Below are positions 36,151-46,782 of a stretch of DNA of 64,000 bases, one piece after another. The notes under the pieces were generated by a model. The model ran no database searches. It worked only from the letters and a program-made list of their open reading frames with translations, and was not told the origin of the DNA. Origin of the DNA: Enterococcus moraviensis ATCC BAA-383. GTDB lineage: Bacteria; Bacillota; Bacilli; Lactobacillales; Enterococcaceae. Each line of letters starts with the position of its first letter. The first letter of the stretch is position 1. Location: NCBI RefSeq assembly GCF_000407445.1, contig NZ_ASWB01000002.1, positions 744,001-808,000 of the forward strand, in the 5' to 3' direction. A program made the position numbers and the translations under genes.

Positions 36151-36636
36151 ATGCGTTGTCCAAGATGTCATCATAATAATTCTCGTGTAATCGATAGCCG
36201 CCAAGCGGATGATGGTCGTGCAATCCGCCGTCGTAGAGAATGTGAGAATTGCAATTACCGTTTTACAACATTTGAACGAATTGAAGCGGCACCACTGCTA
36301 GTGATCAAGAAAAATGGTGACCGAGAAGAATTTAATAGAGAGAAAATTTTACGTGGGTTGATTCGATCTGCTGAAAAACGTCCAGTTGCAATGGAGCAAA
36401 TGGAACAAATTGTTGATAACGTTGAAAATCGCGTACGTAGTTTAGGTGAAAATGAAGTCTCAACGACGTTAGTCGGTGAGTATGTTATGGAAGATTTAGT
36501 CAATTTAGATGAAATTGCTTATATTCGTTTTGCCAGTGTCTATCGTCAATTTAAAGATATGAGTGTATTCTTGAAGGAACTGCAAGGAATTGTAGACAAA
36601 GCAAAATCTTCAAATTCAGATACACCAAATAAATAA
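36151..36636 (+). CDS. nrdR: ribonucleotide reductase repressor NrdR
   Basis: A 161-aa regulator. The N-terminal zinc ribbon has CPRCHHNN...SR and [12 protein letters not shown]; the ATP-cone domain (about 49-139) has [16 protein letters not shown]. It represses ribonucleotide reductase genes according to dATP/ATP. The start is ATG 36151, giving the conserved MRCPRC; GAGGTG lies upstream. It leads the nrdR-dnaB-dnaI unit, a conserved Firmicutes arrangement. Confidence 0.96.
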   Translation: MRCPRCHHNNSRVIDSRQADDGRAIRRRRECENCNYRFTTFERIEAAPLLVIKKNGDREEFNREKILRGLIRSAEKRPVAMEQMEQIVDNVENRVRSLGENEVSTTLVGEYVMEDLVNLDEIAYIRFASVYRQFKDMSVFLKELQGIVDKAKSSNSDTPNK

Positions 36637-36648
36637 GGAGGTCTTTCC

Positions 36649-38055
36649 TTGAAAGACAATTGGAAAGAAGTCCATCCTAAAAGTATTTTTCAAGCGACAA
36701 TTGCATCCCCTTTGTCTGATCAAGAGCAAGCTATAGTGACGCTTTTATATCAGCCGATTATAGGTGCACAAGCGCTTAGTTTATATTTGACATTGTTATC
36801 AGAAGTTGAGGAATCTGGCATGAGTGAGTCACTTTTTCATGCCGATTTGATCACAATGATGGATATTAGTACGAAACAAATCGAAGCAGCTAGAAAAAAA
36901 TTAGAAGGCATCGGGTTATTGTCGACCTTTGTTAAACATAATTCTGAGCTAGGTGTGCAATTTTTATATCGGTTGAATCATCCTGAAACGGCTGAACGCT
37001 TCTTTAAAGATGAAGTATTGTCATTGACGCTTTTAAACAGTGTAGGGCAAAGAAAATTAGACAAGCTATTTAACCATTTCAAACCTAAATTTATAAATTT
37101 AACAGGATTTGAAGAAGTTTCTGCTCGATTTAAAGATGTTTATCTATTCAAAGAAGAGCAAATGATTTCTCAAAGCAAGCAACTCAGTCAAATGGAACAA
37201 TCATTCAACGACCCACGACCTGCACAAAAAATAAGTGCGGTGGATGAAAGTTTTGATTGGACTTACTTTGTTCAAGGCATTGAAAAACTGGGAGTCAAGT
37301 TGCCGGATAATTCTGATGGTTTCAAGGAAGAAGTATTTGTTTTTCACAATTTATTTGGAATCACAGAAATCGATATGATCGACTTCTGTTCAAAGTCATT
37401 TGATTATTACACGAGCAAAATCGATGTGAAAGAGTTTGAACGAGCAGTATATAGAACCTATGATCCTGATAAGAAGCAAAGGACTAGTGAATATCAAAAA
37501 AATGATGCAGTCGATTTGTCCGCAGAAGATCAGCAAACATACCGCTACAACTCATTAAAAATGAACGGATTTTCTACTCAAGATATTCAGATGATCATGG
37601 ATAGTGAAAATAATTTCCCTCTGAATTATCTAGAGGCCTTGAAGAGTGGACGTGGAGGATATACGACACCGCAAGAGCGTTCTTTGGTCAAATACTTAGT
37701 TAGTAAGTCTGGTCTGCCCAATAGTGTGATCAATGTGTTGATTAACTATGTTTACAATATTCAAAAACAACCAACCTTAAAAGCTGACTATGTAAATCGA
37801 ATTGCAAATGAGTGGGCGCAAAGTGGTATTTTTTCACCAGAAAAAGCTATAGAGCATGTTCGAGAGCTAGCGAAAAAAGGGAAAGAGCAAAAACAAACAA
37901 GACAGCGATATGGTCAAAACAATCGACCGATTCGTCAAGAGACTTTACCTGATTGGGTAGAGAATCCAGTTGAGGAACAAAAATTATCCAAAGAAGAACA
38001 AGCGCGCTTAGATAAAGAAATTCAAGATTTCTTGAGTAAAGGAGGCGGAAATTAA
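36649..38055 (+). CDS. dnaB: replication initiation and membrane attachment protein DnaB
   Basis: A 468-aa DnaB of the Bacillus type (not the replicative helicase). It acts with DnaD and DnaI to load the helicase at the origin and at restart sites. The N-terminal winged-helix region begins WKEVHPKSIFQATIASPLSD; C-terminal DnaB/DnaD-like domains and a charged tail follow. The start is TTG 36649 with AAGGAGG at 8-base spacing. The stop overlaps dnaI in TAATG. Confidence 0.93.
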   Translation: MKDNWKEVHPKSIFQATIASPLSDQEQAIVTLLYQPIIGAQALSLYLTLLSEVEESGMSESLFHADLITMMDISTKQIEAARKKLEGIGLLSTFVKHNSELGVQFLYRLNHPETAERFFKDEVLSLTLLNSVGQRKLDKLFNHFKPKFINLTGFEEVSARFKDVYLFKEEQMISQSKQLSQMEQSFNDPRPAQKISAVDESFDWTYFVQGIEKLGVKLPDNSDGFKEEVFVFHNLFGITEIDMIDFCSKSFDYYTSKIDVKEFERAVYRTYDPDKKQRTSEYQKNDAVDLSAEDQQTYRYNSLKMNGFSTQDIQMIMDSENNFPLNYLEALKSGRGGYTTPQERSLVKYLVSKSGLPNSVINVLINYVYNIQKQPTLKADYVNRIANEWAQSGIFSPEKAIEHVRELAKKGKEQKQTRQRYGQNNRPIRQETLPDWVENPVEEQKLSKEEQARLDKEIQDFLSKGGGN

Positions 38056-38984
38056 TGGAAGATGTCGGAAAAGAAATGTCCAAAATCATTCAAAGTAGAG
38101 ACATGAACGACCGCTATAATGAGCTAGTTGAAGTTGTATTGAAAGATAACGATGTACAACAGTTTATTCAGGAAAATCGTGAACGTTTGACTGATGATGA
38201 TATTCGGAAAAGCTATTCAAAACTGTATGAATTTGTACAAGAAAAACGTAAATATCAATTGAATGATCCAACAATGATCGCCCCTGGTTATGAACCTAAA
38301 CTAACCTTGAATTTCCATTATATCGATGTCACTTATGTGCCAACAGAAGCGCTTATTGCAAAGCAAAAAGAAGAGGAGATTCGCAAGCGTGTTCGTGCGA
38401 TGGACATGCCTAAAGATGTAAGAGAAGCCAGTCTCAGCAGATTTGACACGGCCTCTCAAGGACGAGCGCAAGCTATGGCGGAAACGATGAGATTTCTGAA
38501 TGAATATACATCAGAGCCAAAAGAATTTCATAAAGGCCTGTATCTTCAAGGGACTTTTGGTGTAGGGAAATCATTTTTATTAGGTGCGATAGCTAATAGT
38601 TTAGCTGAACGAGGCTTTGTGACTACGATTGTTCATTTTCCAACATTTACAGTGGAGATGAAACAAGCGATTGGCAAAGACATGGTAGGGCCAAAATTAG
38701 ATGCAGTTAAAAAATCACCAGTTTTAATGATTGATGATCTTGGTGCAGAATCGATGACTTCTTGGATTCGTGATGATGTATTAAGTGTGATCTTACAGTA
38801 CAGGATGCAAGAGCAATTAGTGACATTTTTTTCATCTAATCTTGATTTAAAGGATCTAGAGAAACATTTATCTGTGACTCAGCGAGGAGAGCAAGAACCG
38901 TTGAAAGCTCGTCGAATCATGGAACGTATCCGTTATCTAGCACAGGAAATTACAATGTCAGGTAATGATCGTCGTAATGGATAA
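38055..38984 (+). CDS. dnaI: primosomal helicase loader DnaI
   Basis: A 309-aa AAA+ ATPase that loads the replicative helicase. The N-terminal 130 residues form the helicase-binding region. Walker A GTFGVGKS is near residue 172 and Walker B VLMIDDLGAE near 223. Translationally coupled to dnaB. Followed by a strong terminator. Confidence 0.95.
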   Translation: MEDVGKEMSKIIQSRDMNDRYNELVEVVLKDNDVQQFIQENRERLTDDDIRKSYSKLYEFVQEKRKYQLNDPTMIAPGYEPKLTLNFHYIDVTYVPTEALIAKQKEEEIRKRVRAMDMPKDVREASLSRFDTASQGRAQAMAETMRFLNEYTSEPKEFHKGLYLQGTFGVGKSFLLGAIANSLAERGFVTTIVHFPTFTVEMKQAIGKDMVGPKLDAVKKSPVLMIDDLGAESMTSWIRDDVLSVILQYRMQEQLVTFFSSNLDLKDLEKHLSVTQRGEQEPLKARRIMERIRYLAQEITMSGNDRRNG

Positions 38985-39019
38985 CGAATAGAGACAATTG
39001 TTCGTTAAATAGATTGTAG

Positions 39020-39066
39020 TAGTGTAGAAGTAGACTCAATGAGTTTGCTTCTACACTATTTTTATT
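39020..39066 (+). terminator. terminator after dnaI
   Basis: AGTGTAGAAG-AGACTC and GAGTTT-CTTCTACACT form a long stem followed by ATTTTTATTTT. Confidence 0.9.
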
Positions 39067-39162
39067 TTATAGAATTACGAGTATTTTCATAGCTGATTAT
39101 TAGTAAAAAATGAGAAAAATATGTAAACTTTAAGAAGAAAAGATAAATTGTTGAGGTGAAGC

Positions 39163-40335
39163 ATGAAAAAGAAATTCGTACTTATTTTAAGCATTTTTCT
39201 TGTACTAATAGGAGGTTACTTTATTTTTTTTAGAAAGCAAACTAAGAAAATTGTTGTCAAAGAAGTGATACCTGAAATAGAACAGTTAATGACAACAAAC
39301 GAACAAGCATTTATTCCGAAAAAGAAATTTCAATCAGCTGAAACAAAAGAACGTAGAGACCGATTGAAGTTTTTTATTGATGCTCGAATGTTGCAGGATG
39401 ATGGCGGTATCGCTACAAACTATTTGGCACAATCAGAAGAAAGCGAAGTTGCAACAGGGCATGAATTATTAAGTGAGTCTTCAGGCATTTATTTAAGGAA
39501 TCTTGAGTTAACAGATACGAAAGAACGATTTGATAGTTTCTATAAAAAAACGAAAGATTTATTTTATGAAGATGTTCAGTTCAGTTATCGTATTGATGAA
39601 AATGGGAAAAAATATCCAGTAAATGCATCTGTCGATGATTTACGTATTATTCGTGCATTGATTGGTGCAAGCGGTCATTTTGGTCTTGAGAATTATCAAA
39701 AAGAAATTGATGACGTCACTAAAAACTTTATGGATACTTCGATGGATGAGAATGTATTGATCGATTTTTATGATATAGATCACAAGAAAAAATCGATGGA
39801 TACTTCTTTATTTTATATTGATCTGAAAGTATTAGGCTATCTTTATAAAAAATATGATGTGTCATCTGATTACCTTCAATATCATTATGATTTGATTAAC
39901 AATGGCTATTTATCAGATTCATTTCCATTTTATCAAACGAAATTTAATCATAAAGAAGAGAAATATGAAAATACTGGTACGATCAATATTATCGAATCCT
40001 TGCTAACGATTCTTCATTTAGGGGAAGTGGATCTCCAAAAGCAAGAAAGTATTGATTTTATTAAGGCTCAAGTACGTAAAGGTACGCTATTTAACTCCTA
40101 CGATTTAAATGGGATACCGGTAGATAAAAATCAATCTGCTGCAAGTTATGCCCTAGCAGCATTGATTGGTGTTGCCATCAATGATGAAGAATTATATGAT
40201 TCGGCTATTTTGATTTTAAATAATTTTCAGATCGATGAAGTGAAGAACCCTCTTTATGGTGGCTTTGGTGATATTCGTACAAAAGAGGTATTTTCATACA
40301 ATAATTTAATGGCTCTTTTAGCGTATGATTATTAA
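39163..40335 (+). CDS. GH8-like exopolysaccharide hydrolase (YdaJ/PssZ type)
   Basis: A 390-aa protein with an N-terminal membrane anchor (residues 4-24), placing the rest outside the cell. The pattern is that of glycoside hydrolase family 8: an early SESSGIYLR segment with a probable catalytic Glu, VDDLRIIRAL, and a C-terminal helical part. In B. subtilis ydaJ and Listeria pssZ a GH8 hydrolase accompanies the c-di-GMP-dependent exopolysaccharide synthase, trimming or releasing polymer. It is the first gene of that operon here and is intact. Confidence 0.75.
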   Translation: MKKKFVLILSIFLVLIGGYFIFFRKQTKKIVVKEVIPEIEQLMTTNEQAFIPKKKFQSAETKERRDRLKFFIDARMLQDDGGIATNYLAQSEESEVATGHELLSESSGIYLRNLELTDTKERFDSFYKKTKDLFYEDVQFSYRIDENGKKYPVNASVDDLRIIRALIGASGHFGLENYQKEIDDVTKNFMDTSMDENVLIDFYDIDHKKKSMDTSLFYIDLKVLGYLYKKYDVSSDYLQYHYDLINNGYLSDSFPFYQTKFNHKEEKYENTGTINIIESLLTILHLGEVDLQKQESIDFIKAQVRKGTLFNSYDLNGIPVDKNQSAASYALAALIGVAINDEELYDSAILILNNFQIDEVKNPLYGGFGDIRTKEVFSYNNLMALLAYDY

Positions 40336-40350
40336 TGAGGAGGAATGGTG

Positions 40351-41855
40351 ATGAAACTTAAACAAAGCGGACAAAAGTATCTGCGCTATTTTTCGAAATA
40401 CATTTCTCCTACGCTTTTTGCAGTCATTGTCGTTGGGATCATAACCAGTATTTTGTTATTTGTCCCTCCAATCAATGGATTAGGGGATAACGGGAGCTAT
40501 TATAGAGTGTTAAATAGTAGTGGATTGTTTATTGAAAAGAGTAACGACTATCAATTTTTTACTTATTTTAACAAGAATTTTTCAATTATGCAGTATTACA
40601 ATCAATATCCTAAAACGTTTGCTTCTACTCAACAACTCTTTATTAGTCTGGCCATTTGGTTGAATAAGATCTTTTTTAGTTCAGAGTTATTTGATATTCG
40701 TTTTTTAGGTGGGGTATATTTGATTGTTTACCTAGGTGGTATTTATTTGCTCATGACTGGATTGACCGTTGGTGTTTCAAGGAAAAGAAGTTATTTGATT
40801 GCGTTATTTGTCATTTTTATCTTAGGTGATACATCTTATACGATCTACTTTAATTCTTTTTATGCTGAAGCGGTCAGTTTTTTAGGTTCTTTATATATTT
40901 TTGCTGCAATTATTTATTTATATAGAGTGGCTCGCGGAAGACAAAAAGCATGGGTATATCCGTTACTATTTATTAGTACAGTTGTGTTGATTGGTTCTTC
41001 CCGCCAACAATATCTATTGATCGTTGGGTTATTTTTCGTTGGACTTGGCTTGTTCGCTTTTGCTAAAAGCAAGGGAAGTCGTTTAGCACTATGGACTGTG
41101 TTGGGGGCGATGATGGGGTTCACATTATTAGCAGCAGTGTTCATTCCTGCCTCTAATTATGATCGTGATCTGTATCATAGTTTAACTAGAGGCGTCATGC
41201 TGGAAACCAATACCCCAGACCGGCGGATGCGAGATGGCGGAATAAATCAGCAATACGGTTTAGCAAAAGGAACCTCTTATTTTGATGAATATAGTCCTGT
41301 CGCTCCTGATTCGGATCAGGTTCAAAAAGACTTACTCAAAAAGACAAATCCAGTTTGGGTTCTTTTAAATTATGTAAACCATCCAACGGAATTAAAAAAA
41401 TTATTGGATTTGGCAGTTCAAGATGTCTATTTAGTGAAACCTTCTGAGTTAGGGAATTATGAAAAAAAGCAAACCTAGAAGAGACGAAACAAACGAGATT
41501 TTTTACCCTTTATAATCGAATAAAAGCGGCTGTTTTTCCCAAATCATTTGGTTTTTATATCTTGTTTGCTGTCACAATGATTGGGATATATGGTGTGGGA
41601 TTTTATAATGGCTTCAAACAACGAAAATCAGAAGTGATTGTTCGCTTTTTTCTTGTCTTTGGGTTTATGTTGAATTTGTTTGTTGTATTCATTTCATCAA
41701 TCATACTTCATGGTGATGCAGATTTAATTCGACATTTGTTCTTAGTTTCATTGTATTTAGATCTTATTACGGTATTGATTTGGTCAGATGTTATTGGGAA
41801 ACGTGTTTGGATGGATGGTATGGTGATTAAGGAGGGATTTGAGGATGAATTATAG
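40351..41855 (+). pseudogene. polytopic membrane protein, GT-C-like, split by a -1 frameshift
   Basis: The first frame (40351-41478) encodes about ten membrane helices, with GLGDNGSYYR in the first outer loop, a layout like GT-C glycosyltransferases or polymer-modifying enzymes. It stops at TAG 41476 just after GAA AAA AAG. A -1 shift at the A7G tract (41462-41469) opens a frame that continues through three more helices to 41855. This gives about 503 residues overall. The broken gene is therefore one base away from intact. A AAA AAG is also a classical slippery heptamer, so programmed frameshifting is an alternative. ATG 40351 follows GAGGAGG. Confidence 0.75.
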
Positions 41856-43434
41856 GTTCAAGTGGGGCTTTATTGGACTGTGTTCAGTACTGCTGTTTTT
41901 TTTCGTTTATCCCTATAGTGTTGCCTCTGCAAATGAGCCTCCGAGAATCCTATTCGTTTACGATAGCTTGAATATAGCGGAAAAAAAAGAAAATGATGTG
42001 GATGCTATTCAACGATTATTAACAAGTTCTGGTGCAATCGTACAAACAGTAGAGACAGATAAATATATTGGAGGAATGTTAAGCAATACGGATTATGACG
42101 GTGTCATTACACTGATCAATTGGCCACAAAAAGAGCTTAGTGAACATTTCGTGAAAGATCGACAGGCTTTTTCAGGTAAAAAGTTGCATATTGGTCCTAA
42201 ATTGACAGCAGATGAGCAAAGTCTTTTTTCTGGAAAATGGCGGGAATTAAGTCATAGGCAATTTACATTGAAAGATGAACAACATTTTTATTCTCAAACA
42301 TTAGGCTACCAAGATGAAATAACAGTTCTAGAGGGTTCTGCGGGTCTATCGATTGGGCTATTGGAAACGCAGGAAATAGATTATGAAGAAATTCCTTTTG
42401 GGGTGTTGGAAAAGAACAATGGCTTTTTGCCTTTTTTCAGTCAAAAAGGAGCAGTATTTTTGAAAAGTGCGGAGTTGGTCAATCAGTGGTTAGGCGAACA
42501 TCAATCTTTTAGTCCTATTTTAACGATTGATGGATTGAATCCTATGAAAGATATGAGTATTGCGTCAAAATTCCAACAGTTGTTAGCCAAGACGAATATT
42601 CCTTATATTATTTCTACGACGAGCACCAATCAGAATAATACAACGGCTCCTTTTGATATTTTTACTGATATACTGCGATCGTTTGAATCGGGTACTGGTA
42701 TTATTTTTTTGGAAGTTCCCGTAGTGAACAATGTTAATTTAAATGACAATCATGCGCTTTCGCAAATGTTAGAACAACAAATCAGTTTATTTATCGAGGA
42801 AAGTATTTTCCCAGTTGGACTTTCTGCATATGGCTATTGGAATCAAGATGCACAATACCAAGCTGATGGTCTAGAATTGAGCAAAACAGTAATTTTGAGA
42901 GAAAATCCAGCGATAGAGAAACAGTATTATCGTAGCCGAACAAAAAAATCAACGATTTTTAAAACGGCGTTTTTTAACATTCCTTTTGACTATTTGGAAG
43001 GCGTCACATGGCAGCGTAACGGAAATACTTCGGATTATGAATTTCCAATGCCCGTTACGATGAGTTTTTCTTTTCCTGATTCTGATAAGGAAATAGCAAC
43101 TGTTTTAAAGAAAATAGATCAATCACCCTTGTTTTTTTATCAAATCGGAAAATCTCATTTTGAGTTTGACTTGCAAACCCAAACGCAACATATCGAACTG
43201 CTAAATAGTCGCAGGTATCTAAATGGGAAATTAGTGAATTCACTTAATAATGTGACGAATAAAGTGATTCCTGAAACGACATTTAAAGGACAATTTGCTC
43301 GTTTATTTAATATTACAAATGTGGTGTTGATTGTTGTCGTTGTCGCAACGATGTCCGTTTTAGCTGTATTATTTTTCTTTGGTAGAAGAAATTATCGTTC
43401 AAAATATATTCAGAAAAAGGGGGATCACAAATGA
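41845..43434 (+). CDS. YdaL-like (DUF2334-type) exopolysaccharide protein
   Basis: A 529-aa protein with an N-terminal signal sequence or anchor (to about residue 30), an outer domain (about 32-480) beginning PPRILFVYDSLN, and a C-terminal membrane helix (about 483-507) with a basic tail. Size, anchors and gene order match B. subtilis YdaL and its Listeria pss counterpart, between the membrane protein and the BcsA-like synthase. Polysaccharide deacetylase-like relatives exist, but I see no clear metal-binding triad. The start overlaps the preceding frame by 11 bases. Confidence 0.7.
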   Translation: MNYRFKWGFIGLCSVLLFFFVYPYSVASANEPPRILFVYDSLNIAEKKENDVDAIQRLLTSSGAIVQTVETDKYIGGMLSNTDYDGVITLINWPQKELSEHFVKDRQAFSGKKLHIGPKLTADEQSLFSGKWRELSHRQFTLKDEQHFYSQTLGYQDEITVLEGSAGLSIGLLETQEIDYEEIPFGVLEKNNGFLPFFSQKGAVFLKSAELVNQWLGEHQSFSPILTIDGLNPMKDMSIASKFQQLLAKTNIPYIISTTSTNQNNTTAPFDIFTDILRSFESGTGIIFLEVPVVNNVNLNDNHALSQMLEQQISLFIEESIFPVGLSAYGYWNQDAQYQADGLELSKTVILRENPAIEKQYYRSRTKKSTIFKTAFFNIPFDYLEGVTWQRNGNTSDYEFPMPVTMSFSFPDSDKEIATVLKKIDQSPLFFYQIGKSHFEFDLQTQTQHIELLNSRRYLNGKLVNSLNNVTNKVIPETTFKGQFARLFNITNVVLIVVVVATMSVLAVLFFFGRRNYRSKYIQKKGDHK

Positions 43435-44693
43435 CAGTCGCTGATGGTATCATGTTGGCGGCAACGATCATAATTTGGTCATTGCTGATCGTAAATATCG
43501 TGTTGGTAATTTTTGGGTACATTTATTATTTAAAAACAGACAAACTTGCCCCACCAAAATTGGAAGAAGGTAAGATACCTTTTGTCTCAATTATGGTTCC
43601 TGCGCATAATGAAGGCATTGTGATCGTACGAACTGTTGAAGCATTGTTGAATTTTAGTTATCCTGCGGATCAGTATGAAGTAATCGTGATCAACGATAAT
43701 TCTAGTGATAACAGCGCTGAATTATTAGCAGACTTAGGCAAGCAATTTCCAAATCGAAATTTAAAAGTCATCAATACGGATGCTGTAACTGGTGGTAAAG
43801 GGAAATCGAATGCACTGAATATCGGATTTAAACAAGCGAAAGGTGAAGTAATCGCCATTTACGATGCAGACAATACACCCGAAACGAATGCCTTAACGTA
43901 TCTCGTTGCTGAACTGATGAATGGGAATGAATATGGAGCTGTGATTGGAAAGTTTCGTACTCGTAATAAAGACACTAATTTATTAACTCGTTTCATCAAT
44001 ATTGAAACCTTGGCATTTCAATGGATGGCTCAAGCTGGTAGATTTGAACTGATGAAGCTGTGTACGATTCCAGGCACAAATTTTGTGGTTCGACGATCAA
44101 TCATCGAAGCCATTGGTGGTTGGGATGAAAAAGCTTTAGCGGAAGATACCGAAATTAGTTTTCGGATTTATATGATGGGGTATAAAATAAAATTCCAACC
44201 CAAAGCAGTTACTTGGGAACAAGAACCTCAAACACTGTCCATTTGGTTTCGCCAACGAACTCGTTGGGTAAAAGGAAATATCTATGTGATCGTAAAAAAT
44301 ACTAAATTGATTTTTCATCCTAAGGCGAAAAGAATTCGTTTTGATATTCTTTACTTCTTATCAATTTATTTTCTTTTGATGACATCCTTAGTTTTATCTG
44401 ATATTATGCTCGTTTTATCAGTATCAGGTTATTTGCATACGACACTAGAAGGGTTTAGCAATTCTCTTTGGGCGTTAGCAGTACTGTTATTTATTTTCAG
44501 TACATAAGTGAGTATTTCAACGGAAAAAGGCGAAATGAAGGTGGAAAATCTATTGATCATCGCATTGATCTATATTACATATAGTCAAATGTGGTTAGTT
44601 GTAGCAGCTTATGGCATGTTTATGTACATCAAGGAAGCAATTTTTCATCAACAAGCACAAACAAAATGGTATAAAACAGAACGATTTAAGTAA
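43431..44693 (+). pseudogene. BcsA-like glycosyltransferase (YdaM/PssC type) with in-frame TAA
   Basis: The GT2 domain is intact: FVSIMVPAHNEG, INDNSSDNS, YDADNTPE, LAEDTEIS and the processive motif QRTRW. The frame is stopped by TAA at 44505-44507 after two C-terminal helices. It then continues in the same frame for 61 more codons, with another helix (LLIIALIYITYSQMWLVV) and the family-like ending KWYKTERFK. The full protein would be 420 residues, the size of YdaM. Translation as read gives a 358-aa product lacking the last helix. The start overlaps the previous stop (ATGA). Confidence 0.8.
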
Positions 44694-44706
44694 GGAGAAT
44701 CGAATT

Positions 44707-46782
44707 ATGAAAAAGATAGGCATCATATTAATTAGTTTAGTGGGGTTGCTATTTTTAGTTGATAGTCAGGCAGTCTTTGCAGAAAACGCTGAACAAGATA
44801 ATCATACATTTACTCAGCCGTTTCAAAATACAACAACCTCTTTAACAGGGGCATCTGTCAAAGCGACGATGTACTTTACAAAAATTGATTACTGGGATGT
44901 AAAAAAAGCAACATTGAATTTTAGTTATCAAATTACTCAACTGGAAAATTCACAAGACTCTGACTTAACTGTAGCAATCAATGGAGTGAAATTTTACTCA
45001 TGGCGACCAGAACATAAAGGAGATATCCAGCAAAAAGAAATCAATGTTCCTCTAGAATTGATCAAAGAGACGAATACATTGACAATCTAAGGACAAATCA
45101 TCAATCGATCCGAGAAAAATTCATATAATTTGATCGAAACGCCTGCAAATTGGCTAACAATATATGAGGGGTCCAATATTAACTTTCAATATGATTTGAT
45201 GTTGCCAGAACAAATGATTCACTCATTTTACAATCACTTTATTGGTGCAGACACTATTGCCAATAAGCAAAGTGTTATTTTAGTCTCAGAGAATGCGTCA
45301 GAAAAGGAATTATCAGCCGCAACATATGCATTGGCTGGTGCGTCACGGATCATTACAACAAAAAATGAGTTATTACAACTAGACTCATTAAAAGGGCAAC
45401 GCGATCAACCCTATCAAATGATAATTGGATTGTATGATAGTATTCCAGAAGAATATCGAAAACAAATCAGTGATAAAAATTTAGAAGAAAAAGCGATACT
45501 GCAATTGATAGATTCTGGTGAAAAGCACGTATTGATCGCTACTTCAAAAAATGAAGATCTTTTGATTCGAACTGGAAGGTATTTGGGCAATCAAGAGTTG
45601 ATGACACAGACGGAAAAACCAATCAAAGAAATTACCAACACGACGGCGACTTTTAGTTCTACTTTAGAATTTGACGGAAACTATCCATTATCTTCAAGTG
45701 GGGATAAGTTAAGTGGTGCAAATCATCAAGAACAAGTGTATTTTGTGAATTTACCAGTCGACCGTAATAACACAAATGGGAGCACAATGCATTTAAAATT
45801 TAATTATGCCGATAATTTAGATTTTGACACATCCTTAGTGACTATATCTATCAATGATCGGCCAATTGGAAGTAAAAAATTAAGTGCAGCTAAGGCAAGT
45901 GCGGATGAGTTGCTTTTAGAATTTCCTGATGACTTAGATATGACCGATAGCTTTGTCTTAAAAGTTGGGTTTGATTTAATTGTTAAGAATCCGAAAAATG
46001 TAAAAACGAATCAGACACCTTGGGCGTATATTGAAAACACGTCGGCTGCATTTATCAAGACACAGGAATTAGATACGATGTTGTTTTCAAACTATCCCAA
46101 CATGTTTATAAAAAGTCATTCCTTCGGTGATTTAGGCATTATACTACCTGAAAAAATGGATGAACATTATTTTAAAACAGTAACAAATCTTTTTAATCTG
46201 ATTGGGAACTATGCACAAAGTAATGTAGGGGAAATAACTTATTTTAAAACCCCTCCTAAAGAGGCAATTTTATCTACACATAACTTGATTGTTTTAGGAA
46301 CTCCAAAAGATAATCCCTTGATCAAAAGTCTGAATAGTAAGTTGTTTTTCAAATATGATAAATCGTTCAAAACATTCCTTTCAAACGAAAAATTAAGTAT
46401 TGAAGAAGAGTACGGAAAACAAATTGGAACAGCACAATTGTTATTTTCTCCTTATAAAGAAAGTGCAGCAATGCTTGTTTTGACGGGGACAACGCCAGAA
46501 ACAGTATTTTTAGCTTCTACACAACTAGATACGCAAAAGAACAACGCTGTTTATAAAGGAGATACGGTAGTAATAGATAATAATTATAAACGCTATGATT
46601 ACCGCTTTAAAAAAGATGTAAGTCGATCAGACCAAGAAAACCTTGGAGAGAGAGTCATCAATAATCATAAACTTGCGGTCTATATTACAGTCTTTTTACT
46701 AGTATTGTTTATCATTGGCCTTTCAACGTTCTTTATCCTTAAAAAAAATATAAAAGGAGGGAATAACGATGGTACGAGATAA
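44707..46782 (+). pseudogene. BcsB-like exopolysaccharide subunit (YdaN/PssD type) with in-frame TAA
   Basis: A signal peptide (to AVFAEN), then beta-rich modules of the BcsB kind (carbohydrate-binding and ferredoxin-like domains), and a C-terminal membrane helix (about 661-684) with a KKNIKGG tail. The frame is interrupted by TAA at 45088-45090 (after NTLTI) and then runs uninterrupted from GQIINRSEK to 46782. The restored length would be 691 residues, close to YdaN. A restart at TTG 45130 is possible but lacks a signal peptide and a ribosome site. The subunit guides the nascent glycan outside the membrane. Confidence 0.8.

Noticed and set aside
45130-46782. Independent gene starting at 45130
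   Set aside because: It begins at a TTG without ribosome site or signal peptide, and is in the same frame as the preceding fragment; it is better read as one gene with an internal TAA.
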